A DNA stretch of 64,000 bases from Sipunculus nudus. Lineage: Eukaryota; Annelida; Sipuncula; Golfingiida; Sipunculidae. The DNA is taken from positions 37,319,340 through 37,383,339 of the forward strand of contig CM049322.1 of the NCBI GenBank assembly GCA_026874595.1, written 5' to 3'. Below the pieces are notes generated by a model. It saw nothing but the letters and a program-made list of their open reading frames with translations, ran no database searches and was not told the origin of the DNA. Position numbers and translations under genes: made by a program. The stretch's first letter is position 1; each line of letters starts with the position of its first letter. Positions 11,731-21,471 of this stretch are shown here, in pieces.

Positions 11731-13406
11731 TTGAATTTTAGGTATAAAGCAATTATGTTAGCCGTTGATTTTGCAGCGGCTTTCGATTCGATTGATAATG
11801 TGTTTCTATATACCACCCTTAAAAGTTTTGGATTTGGTGATGGTTTTCTCTCCTGGATACGAATATTACACACAAATTTGGAAAGCTGTGTCTTTAATAA
11901 TGGATATACAACGGGTTATTTTAACTTAGAAAGAGGTACCCGTCAGGGAGACCCTTTAGCTCCATACCTTTTCTTGCTTGTTATTGAAGTCCTGGCCATA
12001 GCGGTTCGTCAATCAGATAAAGTGAGGGAAATTCGTATTTACAACTGCGAAATTAAATTGAGTTTATTTGCTGATGATACCACTTTTTTTCTGAAAGACC
12101 TTGATTCTATGAGTGCTGCTCTTGAATTATTGGAGGAGTTCGTCAATGTGTCCTCAGTTAAAATAAATTATGAGAAAAGTGAGTATGCACACATTGGCAG
12201 CAGACAGACCAAACAAAATAAAACCATTGGTATTAAATATGTGGATCTGTATAATGAGGCAATAAAAATACTTGGAATATATTATACATATAACGAGAAA
12301 TTGTCATATGAATTAAATTTTGAAAGTGTGTATGAGAAGATGAAAACGGTATTAAACTCCTGGAGAAAGAGAGCCCTAACAATTTTTGGAAGAAACACAC
12401 TGTTAAAATCAGTGGGTATAACCAAGATTTTGTACGTTCTTAATATTATAGAGCCACCAAAAGAATTCATTAAAAAAATCAAAAAATGCATCGTAGAATT
12501 TATATGGTATGGAAGAAAACCAAAAATTAAATACGAAGTATTAATCAGTGATATGGAAAGTGGGGCTTTAAAATTACCTGATATAGAAACAATATTAGAT
12601 AGTCAGAGAAATATGTGGATTTGCAGATTAAAGAATTTAACAAACACAAAATTTGCTTCGATCCCAAACTTGTATTTCAGAAATATCGGGGGCATAGATA
12701 ATATTGGTGCAAATTTCGATCCGGGATTAATTGAAGGAAAAATGACAAAATTTTATTGTCATTGTTTGAAGTCATGGGCTTATTTTACTTCAAAAAGCCC
12801 AAAAGGAGTTGTAGATATATGTTTACAGCAGCTATGGAACAATAAATATATTCAGGTTGGAGGTAAGACGGTTTATAATAAGTTTCTGAATGACCTTGGT
12901 ATAAAATATATATTCCAATTGTTAAAAAAAATGGAACTAAACGACGATTAGCAGATATTTACCGCCTGGCTCAAAATATTACAATAAATGTTATATTCAC
13001 TATCTTTCTATTATGCATGCGATACCGACGGAATGGAAATGTGTGATAAAGAATATCAAAATACCAGACAAAGCGGATGAAATTGATGTTTTGGGAAGTT
13101 TTCTTTCCTTAGAAGAAGTGGTTTTAGATGCCAGAAATTTGGATTTTAAATGGCTGTATGGAAAAACTGTGCCAAAAACAGGTGTGTGATCCACCAAATA
13201 AAGAAAAAGTAGAAACTATGTTGAACCAAAACACACCGTGGAAACAAGCAGTAAATCATATTTATTCAGGCTCGCTTGACATGTATTTAAGGCAATTCCA
13301 GTACAGGATTCTTCATAACATTTTATCGGTAAACGAAAAATTGTATAAATGGAAAATAATAGACACAAATAAATGCTCGTATTGTTCAAAATATACTACA
13401 ATGTAA
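11731..13406 (+). pseudogene. LINE reverse transcriptase fragment (L1/Tx1-like), unit 1
   Basis: A 406-codon open frame (11731-12951) holds the core of a non-LTR retrotransposon reverse transcriptase. Motif A (AVDFAAAFDS, residues 11-20) supplies the first catalytic Asp, motif B is RGTRQGDPLAPY (69-79 or so), motif C is FADD (113-116). A thumb-like region (LGIYYT..., SWRKRALT) and the conserved LINE C-terminal region follow. The frame opens with TTG, and the endonuclease and the first fingers motifs are missing, so the copy is 5'-truncated. After 12951 the family C-terminus continues in other frames with at least three shifts (near 12940, 12985 and 13150-13185). It ends at 13406 in CSYC of the terminal Cys/His motif, without the His/Cys partner or a 3' tail. 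It is dead as an autonomous element. Assignment to the L1/Tx1 group comes from family resemblance. Confidence 0.85.
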
Positions 13407-13608
13407 ATGCTGCTGACATTTAAGGATAATACCCAATATAAACAAGGTTAGCTTCTAAGGAATGACTATATGTCCCACCCCCACTTTCAAACAGTTGTCA
13501 TCCAAAGAGGCCAAGGGCTGGGCATTCTGTTTACCCTAGTGGGTGTAGGGAGTAAATATTTACTGTTTTAATATAAATATTAAATGAGATCTCATTGTGT
13601 CAGAAACA

Positions 13609-13614
13609 TTTATT
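13609..13614 (-). terminator. Poly-A signal of the mini-exon gene, unit 1
   Basis: AATAAA on the minus strand, 46 nt after the TAA stop of E5. Copies at 21421, 29233, 37045 and 44857 (start positions). Confidence 0.5.
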
Positions 13615-13659
13615 CTTATGAGGATCTCCAGTATGATATTCTTAGATGACATTTCTTGT

Positions 13660-15757
13660 TTAGATGTGTACACATTCATGACACCATGCCAATTTACTTG
13701 CCTCTTCTATACATATATGATATGATGCCAATTCAGCAGCCTCTTCTAATAATAATACCACAGTTCACTATACCTTTTGTTAGTAGTAATATTAAATAAA
13801 GCAACACCAGTGCATTCTTAGTGATGACATTAATAAGGAAATCACTGGGCATTTACTTAGTTCCATTCTGACAATTATGGTTCAAATATATGTTAATTGA
13901 CAATATATTTTTCTTGGAATAGAGAGGTGCCCGTAGTAGGAAAAGCAAGAGACTGTCTATAATGACCTAAATAGGTGCCCGTAATACAGAGTTGAAGGTA
14001 AAAACAGGTTCCACTACCCTCCTTTCAATCACAGTGTCAGTCAAAGTTAACTCGGTAGAGTCATAAAGTTGTGCCAGGCTTAATTAAATAAAGTTACTGA
14101 TGTGCTTACCTTTAAGCAGTGAAACTGAGTTCTCACTACTACTGCTTTGGCTACTGAAATGTTGAGATGAGCCTGCTGGGCCTGCTGAAGAGATAAACAA
14201 AAAACTATTTAAATACATTAAACATGATATACACTGCTGACCTGATATGTTAGAACACTGTGTGCATAATTAACAAGACCAAGAATACAACAATATTTTG
14301 AACTTGTATATGGGTGTAAATTGAATAATGTTGTGAAAATTTAATGTGCATACTCTGGCATGGAGTATGCAAGAAACACACTCATGTTTATCATAAGCAA
14401 CTTCCATCTGTAACATTTTGGGTGAAAATATTTATGTAATTTAGTTATCTTTAGCATCCTGGTGACAGTTCTCTGCTATATATGCATCCTTTGCCAAAGA
14501 GTGTACAAGAAAAACTCTAAAAAAAGTACTATTATTACATTACCTACCTTTTAGCAGAGACACAGACTTTCCACTGCTGCTGCCTTGGCTGCTTGAATCC
14601 TGGGGTGGACCTGCAAATTGGACAGAAAATAAATGTTACTTACAAGTAGGAATATTAAATAAATTATTATTTTGCACACCGTGTTTTTCATACGCAATTT
14701 GTTGTTTCATCCCACTATCTTTGTAAAATAAAAAAAAAATCTTTATGCATCCTAGGGATTATCATCTGCTGTATATACATACATATATTTGACACAGAGT
14801 GTGCAAGAAAAACTTAATATATGATTAAAACAGAAAATAATATATAATCATATTACCTACCTTTGAGCAGAGACACTGTCTTTCCACTGGTGCTGCCTTG
14901 ACTGCTGGAATCTTGGGATGGATCTGCAAAAATAATAAGTCGGAAATAAAAAGTCATTTTCCATTAGTATGGCTTATTTTTAATTATGTACACCATGTGT
15001 ATTGCTTGTTCTTTCCCCATCCCACTTGTAAGATTGGAAATAAAATGTGATTTAGTATTCTATGCACCCTGATGATGTGCATACTTTAAATGATGATAAT
15101 TTAATTCTCCTATGTTTATTTTAAAGTGTGAGACACATTTTCCATTTAAACTTATAATTAATTTTTAAACATATTTCCATACACACAGTGCAATATCTCA
15201 TATCAGATGTGAAGTATACACTGAAGCTCAGGGACCAGATCTGCAGGCAACCGCACTGGCATGGTTAATTGCCTTTCTTAAAGTCTTATCATTATTTTAA
15301 ACAACGATAACAACCAAACTTGATAAATGAGAAAATTTATAAGGGACTGGATCTGCATTTACCATAACAAAGTGTGAGAGATGAAAGAAAATAAGGTCTT
15401 ACATGGTGTGATATTTGCAATAGCAATAGGCTAAAATGGCGTTGTTCATGCACTGATCAATTTCATGCTTCATTAACAGTGTACTAGTGTCACTGTCACT
15501 AATAGTAAGTTGATTGATGTTACTTCAAGTGAAGGAAGACACTCGATAATTTATTTTGTCAGAACTTGAATGGATACATATTGTGGGTATTTAACACACA
15601 CACACATTTATCTAAGTATAAAACTGATCATGAGCTGATCTGAGTAAACGGGAAAACGAAACAGCGTGAAGTGCAGCTAACCCTCCGTCTCGCTGGAGCT
15701 TGAAGCGAACAGGTCGAATCGTCGTTTCCTTTTCCTGGACCCGGCCTGGTCCGTCAT
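13660..15757 (-). CDS. Five-exon Ser-rich protein gene with repeated mini-exons, unit 1
   Basis: Minus-strand gene model; family not recognised. Coding exons: E1 15757-15682, E2 14923-14861, E3 14610-14548, E4 14184-14110, E5 13745-13660. All joins are phase 1 and the sum is 363 nt, 120 residues plus stop. E1 opens at an ATG with an in-frame TGA 12 nt upstream and encodes MTDQAGS, then RKRKRR (8-13, nuclear-localisation-like), then a Ser run. E2, E3 and E4 are paralogous: PSQDSSSQGS..., PPQDSSSQGS..., ...SSQSSSSENS, each ending VSLLK. E5 encodes two EEA..LA repeats with His/Cys residues, stops at TAA, and is followed by AATAAA at 13609-13614. Donors of E2-E4 (gtaggt, gtaggt, gtaagc) and acceptors of E2-E4 (tttttgcag, ccaatttgcag, tctcttcag) are strong; the E1 donor (gttagc) and E5 acceptor (attattag) are weaker. 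The protein looks mostly disordered. Function unknown; a transposon-derived origin is possible. Confidence 0.6.
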
Positions 15758-15910
15758 CCCCTCGATATATCACAATAACGCAAATCAAAAAGGGTGCTGA
15801 GTTATATAAAACTAGATAAAACTATAATGAACTGATCAAAATGTGGCGCGTCGCAGATTCACGTGTAGCTGTTGTTGTTTTGGTCTGGGCGGAAGTATCT
15901 GAGAAACATG

Positions 15911-15978
15911 TGCGCATGCGTCGTGACAGGTCACGATGGGCGTGTTAAACCTATATCTGTTTGCGCATGCGTCGTGAC
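15911..15978. promoter_or_regulatory. Paired NRF-1-like palindromes, unit 1
   Basis: The 17-mer tgcgcatgcgtcgtgac occurs twice (15911-15927 and 15962-15978), 51 bp apart. Its core TGCGCATGCG is close to the NRF-1 consensus, a factor that typically sits in CpG-rich promoters. The first copy is followed by gtcacg, making the dyad cgtgac-ag-gtcacg (15922-15935). The pair lies 155-220 bp upstream of the E1 ATG on the minus strand, as expected for its promoter. No TATA box is evident. Confidence 0.45.
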
Positions 15979-15998
15979 CGGGTGAAGGACGAGCTTAC

Positions 15999-16148
15999 AG
16001 CTTCGTTGCAATACACTGCAAACATTTGTAAGTGCTCTTGATAGTAAAATTCTCCTGCTTGCTTATCGATATGGACATCTAATGCCCTAAATTCAGTCTT
16101 GGCGGCCTGAACCACGTGATCAATGCGAGACAAATGTGCCAACTTCAT
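15999..16148 (-). CDS. Candidate 50-codon first exon, unit 1
   Basis: On the minus strand an ATG at 16148 opens exactly 50 codons (MKLAHLSRID..., ...FAVYCNEA) that end at a strong donor, gct|gtaagctc. The composition looks protein-like (charged, helix-prone, segment VVQAAKTEFRALDVHIDKQA). It ends in phase 0, so it does not join the phase-1 frame of the mini-exon gene, and no partner exon was found. It lies just upstream of the NRF-1-like pair. It may be a first exon of another transcript, an exon of an older gene, or a chance ORF. The open frame runs on past the donor to 15951. Family not recognised. Confidence 0.3.
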
Positions 16149-17223
16149 TCACTCACTGAGGCCAAATACCTCATACCTTTTCAATCTGAAAATATTTCTA
16201 CTGGGAACATTCAGTACTGTGGCTCATAAGTGATCAGGCTATCGGCTACGGAACGTATTTATCAGAAACAGTCGTACTGCTACATATACACAATGAAACC
16301 AAAATTATGACGTTTAAAATGGCTGTTGCCACTTAATTTTAATAAGTGAAAAAGTAATCGAAACACACAAAAGAAGGGAATCATCTTGTTTGTTGCTTGT
16401 CCCAGAAAAATTTTCTTCCTATTGAAAGCCCTGATTAAGGGAAGTCCATTTTATCTAACGTAACTAAGCATTACCTACGGAACTAACCCTTACCTACAAC
16501 TGACCATGTCCTTCCTCTAGTGATTCGTGTATGTGACTTATGAATACAATTAATATCCAAACAGACATGCTTCATCTGAAGATAAAATCCAGCTGCGACC
16601 TTTACTTTTTTTCCCTAAAATCGCTGCGGCTCTTCCATTATTGATGATTTGAATATATGTTAAATTTAAATCTAAATAATTAACGCAAATACTTACAGTT
16701 CGTAAAAGAAAAAAATGAAAAATACTCAAAATTTTAAATGTAGACGGGGCCACCAAATGTACCAGCCGGCCATTTGTTACATAGATTATCATTTGTACTC
16801 AACAATTTTAAATTCAACAGACCTCTTGCTAGCAATTTATTTTATCTGAATTCATAGAAAGAGAACAGCTCATTCAGTTCAATTAATAATGCGTCTAGAA
16901 CAGTTCTGAACAAATTGATGCGCCAGTTGTCTTCAAATCTTTTTCTTTTGCAAAATGACAAGTATTATGCAAACATTCTCTCATATTTAAATGTTACTCC
17001 TTGATCACACTATTTTTCTATATATGATTAATTGGTACAATATCTAAACGCCAAAATATAAAACTAATGAAACCCCAAAACATGTAGGGGCGCCACCAAA
17101 TTTGTTTGGCAGCGCACTTGACTCGGACGACTGGCTGCTAACTTATGATGGAAAGACGTTAGCCGTGCTATACACCTATATTGCTGATGGTTATGACGTT
17201 TTAAAATGGCTGTTGCCACGAAA
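16149..17223. other. Right part of the unit, upstream of the mini-exon gene
   Basis: Contains two related segments about 886 bp apart: 'tatgacgtttaaaatggctg' with 'ttgccac' at 16306-16332 and again, one base longer, at 17192-17219. A second similar pair is 'ggggccaccaaatgtac' (16746) and 'gggcgccaccaaatttg' (17088). A minus-strand ORF (16792-16550) contains a strong donor, gaact|gtaagtatt, after 32 codons, but no partner exon was found. Otherwise AT-rich with no gene I can support. The same holds in units 2-5. Confidence 0.4.
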
Positions 17224-17880
17224 TTATTTTTATTAAAAATTAAATTTTATTAGAAATAAAATACTGAAACTATAACTTTAAATAGCTGAAACTTCTAATA
17301 TTTGTATATATTATATATAATATCCAGATTGGTGAACGAATAAAAACATAATGTACAAAGATGTATGAAGTAAAAATAAAAATGTTTTTACAGTCCATGT
17401 GATTCGTTTGTCTAGACAGATTACATTTATTAAAATTTATGTTGCCAATTTTGCCATATGTTCTTCGGGTTGTACAAATTCTGCTAATGGTTTCTATAAA
17501 AGGAATAGAGTTTTCACTTTATGACTCCAAAAAGGTGTTAGCGGGATGAATTTGAAAGGACATCTCGAATAGCACCAATGGAAAGAGAAAGCTTAGTATA
17601 ATTCATCTTAAGTGAAATTATAATCTTTAAAACATTCAGTAAGTTGGGTATGTAAGCTAAAGTTGGAGAAATAAAAAAGATCCAAAGTTCATAATTCTAG
17701 ATACGTTAATATATAAATGCCAATTTAAAAAGTGCGGATACTAATACTTCAATAATAAATGTCATCATTGTGGCAAAGAAGTTCTGAAGGTTCTGTGTAT
17801 CTTGACTTAAATCAAGAAAATTATGTTATGAATTTATCTGAGTTATGTATCTAAAAAATTTTTTATACATGTAAGCACAT

Positions 17881-18772
17881 TGTCACAGAAGGTCTGTGAC
17901 AGCCTCATGGCCTGTGGTGGCCTGAAGTATTTGTAGCGGAATTTAGTTTCAGTACACGATATCTCTGCCAGGAAGGTCGAGGTGATTTATTTTTACAGGG
18001 ACACCTGGTTTTGAGAGCGTAGCCTTAAACCAATCAGGGAGGGTTATGACTGTGAAAGTTAATTTATATTCATGAGTTGCATGAATTAATTAGGTAACCC
18101 AGGAAGTAAGGTTTTTTTTCTGCTGAGTGGGGCAGAGTCGAGATTGCGGCCGAGGAGAGTCGTTCGAGAAAGGTTCCTTAGGCCATCTCATGTGTCGCAC
18201 ACCGTCGGATGGTTGAGATGTGTACCCCGTACGTCGGTTCGTCTAGGTCCAGCTAAAAGCCAAGTTTGTGGGGAAGCTGGCAACGTATGTCCAAGTTCGG
18301 CTGTGAACGAACAGACCGGCGTGAGTATCTTAAGACGTGTCTACTGTGTTCCCATGAAACGTTATGGTCGTCACGCATCGATGATCAAGACTTTATATGA
18401 GCTGTACTCGACAAACTCCTAAAACAGCTCGGTGTTGTGAGCGCTTACAGAAAGTAACCTGTGTGATGTGAACTTGTTTTATTTCTTTACCGGGGACTCC
18501 CCACTTGTGGTTGTACGCTATGCGGCGTATGGTGATTTTGTTATGTGACCAAGATGAACATTGGCGGCTTCTAGACGTTGCACCTGCGACGTCGGATCAA
18601 GGGATTTCTGGATTCCTGACCTACGGGACTCATTCACCTTCGGACTTTTACCATATTGTTTTACCGTGCTACACTTGTTAATGGATCCCAGTGTACGGGA
18701 ATGTGTTTGCATTAATTTGTTACTGCAAAAGGGTTAAATGCAGGTTAAAGATCTTAAGTGTAGGTGAGTCCA
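17881..18772. mobile_element. Likely solo LTR, unit 2
   Basis: Copy carried by the 7.8-kb duplication, with CACAT on both sides. It is not an independent insertion. Confidence 0.5.
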
Positions 18773-19542
18773 CACATCTGTTATAACTGTTTATCTGTAA
18801 ATGTCTCGTAATCAAAGTCTTAAATGTTTCACACTGCGTTTATGGGATTTTTGAGAGGCTGATTTGAGTGAATTTGAGTGAAGCAAGTCGAGAGCACGAC
18901 CCACTGACGCCCGTACGAGTACAAATTAATCCCTTTAAAAGAACACAGGTCTGTCACTACCCCTTTCGTGTGACACACATTAAGAATAAAAAAGAAAAGA
19001 AACCGTATATGAAAATGTTACACATAATTATTGCTATCAATAAGAGGTGTCTAATATTATTTTCCTTATAACCACAGGTTAGAACTATTGCTAACATCAA
19101 AAGGATACAGAATATGGTAGATGCGATTTCATCCGTTTGGAAGAAACATTAAAAATATCTGAAATCATTACGGGTTGATACAAACATCATTAGAGAAACT
19201 ATTAGAAATTAAGAACAATACCAATATCACCAGAAATACCTGAAACTTCATGTACTTACAGGACCATTACATTTTTATAAATGAAATAGGGACACAAGAG
19301 ATCTTGAATTGAAATATTTAAAAAAAAATATGTGTCAGAAAAAAAAAATCGCTTTACAGATTACACAGGAATACAGCCCACGGTCAATTTTTATTTATAA
19401 TCGGAATGAAAAACACGTTATTAAGCTCCCTTAGTAACTTAAAGAAGGAATGCTCGTTAATTCTAATTAATTGCATTAGAGCAACAAAATAAAAAAAAAA
19501 GCAGAAATATTTGGCGTATGAACTTAATTATTAGATTACTCT

Positions 19543-21218
19543 TTGAATTTTAGGTATAAAGCAATTATGTTAGCCGTTGATTTTGCAGCGGCTTTCGATT
19601 CGATTGATAATGTGTTTCTATATACCACCCTTAAAAGTTTTGGATTTGGTGATGGTTTTCTCTCCTGGATACGAATATTACACACAAATTTGGAAAGCTG
19701 TGTCTTTAATAATGGATATACAACGGGTTATTTTAACTTAGAAAGAGGTACCCGTCAGGGAGACCCTTTAGCTCCATACCTTTTCTTGCTTGTTATTGAA
19801 GTCCTGGCCATAGCGGTTCGTCAATCAGATAAAGTGAGGGAAATTCGTATTTACAACTGCGAAATTAAATTGAGTTTATTTGCTGATGATACCACTTTTT
19901 TTCTGAAAGACCTTGATTCTATGAGTGCTGCTCTTGAATTATTGGAGGAGTTCGTCAATGTGTCCTCAGTTAAAATAAATTATGAGAAAAGTGAGTATGC
20001 ACACATTGGCAGCAGACAGACCAAACAAAATAAAACCATTGGTATTAAATATGTGGATCTGTATAATGAGGCAATAAAAATACTTGGAATATATTATACA
20101 TATAACGAGAAATTGTCATATGAATTAAATTTTGAAAGTGTGTATGAGAAGATGAAAACGGTATTAAACTCCTGGAGAAAGAGAGCCCTAACAATTTTTG
20201 GAAGAAACACACTGTTAAAATCAGTGGGTATAACCAAGATTTTGTACGTTCTTAATATTATAGAGCCACCAAAAGAATTCATTAAAAAAATAAAAAAATG
20301 CATCGTAGAATTTATATGGTATGGAAGAAAACCAAAAATTAAATACGAAGTATTAATCAGTGATATGGAAAGTGGGGCTTTAAAATTACCTGATATAGAA
20401 ACAATATTAGATAGTCAGAGAAATATGTGGATTTGCAGATTAAAGAATTTAACAAACACAAAATTTGCTTCGATCCCAAACTTGTATTTCAGAAATATCG
20501 GGGGCATAGATAATATTGGTGCAAATTTCGATCCGGGATTAATTGAAGGAAAAATGACAAAATTTTATTGTCATTGTTTGAAGTCATGGGCTTATTTTAC
20601 TTCAAAAAGCCCAAAAGGAGTTGTAGATATATGTTTACAGCAGCTATGGAACAATAAATATATTCAGGTTGGAGGTAAGACGGTTTATAATAAGTTTCTG
20701 AATGACCTTGGTATAAAATATATATTCCAATTGTTAAAAAAAATGGAACTAAACGACGATTAGCAGATATTTACCGCCTGGCTCAAAATATTACAATAAA
20801 TGTTATATTCACTATCTTTCTATTATGCATGCGATACCGACGGAATGGAAATGTGTGATAAAGAATATCAAAATACCAGACAAAGCGGATGAAATTGATG
20901 TTTTGGGAAGTTTTCTTTCCTTAGAAGAAGTGGTTTTAGATGCCAGAAATTTGGATTTTAAATGGCTGTATGGAAAAACTGTGCCAAAAACAGGTGTGTG
21001 ATCCACCAAATAAAGAAAAAGTAGAAACTATGTTGAACCAAAACACACCGTGGAAACAAGCAGTAAATCATATTTATTCAGGCTCGCTTGACATGTATTT
21101 AAGGCAATTCCAGTACAGGATTCTTCATAACATTTTATCGGTAAACGAAAAATTGTATAAATGGAAAATAATAGACACAAATAAATGCTCGTATTGTTCA
21201 AAATATACTACAATGTAA
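19543..21218 (+). pseudogene. LINE reverse transcriptase fragment, unit 2
   Basis: Same truncation and frameshifts as unit 1. One silent substitution (A at 20292) was noticed. Confidence 0.85.
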
Positions 21219-21471
21219 ATGCTGCTGACATTTAAGGATAATACCCAATATAAACAAGGTTAGCTTCTAAGGAATGACTATATGTCCCACCCCCACTTTC
21301 AAACAGTTGTCATCCAAAGAGGCCAAGGGCTGGGCATTCTGTTTACCCTAGTGGGTGTAGGGAGTAAATATTTACTGTTTTAATATAAATATTAAATGAG
21401 ATCTCATTGTGTCAGAAACATTTATTCTTATGAGGATCTCCAGTATGATATTCTTAGATGACATTTCTTGT

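Larger units (their letters stand above)
9436..17247. repeat. 7,812-bp tandem unit, copy 1 of 5
   Basis: The boundary is set by comparing 9436 ('tattagaaataaaa') with 17248, where the same sequence restarts. Every landmark recurs at exactly +7812. Contents: part of the older repeat C, a likely solo LTR, a broken LINE, a minus-strand five-exon gene model, a CpG-containing upstream region with NRF-1-like sites, and a 24-bp AT-rich junction segment (17224-17247) that is missing after the last copy. Substitutions noticed in this copy: T at 9865, C at 11873, C at 12480, A at 13347. Confidence 0.95.

Noticed and set aside
11731-11742. Possible splice acceptor 'gaattttag|g' just before the reverse transcriptase frame, as if it were an exon
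   Set aside because: The downstream sequence is plainly a truncated LINE with later frameshifts, and no upstream exon or matching phase was found.
13000-13197. Minus-strand ORF over the LINE 3' part
   Set aside because: It is antisense to the LINE C-terminal coding sequence, which explains its openness.
14861-14923. Phase-0 reading of the mini-exons, which would connect to the 50-codon ORF
   Set aside because: E3 has an in-frame TAA in phase 0, and differences between E2 and E3 fall mostly at third positions only in the phase-1 frame.
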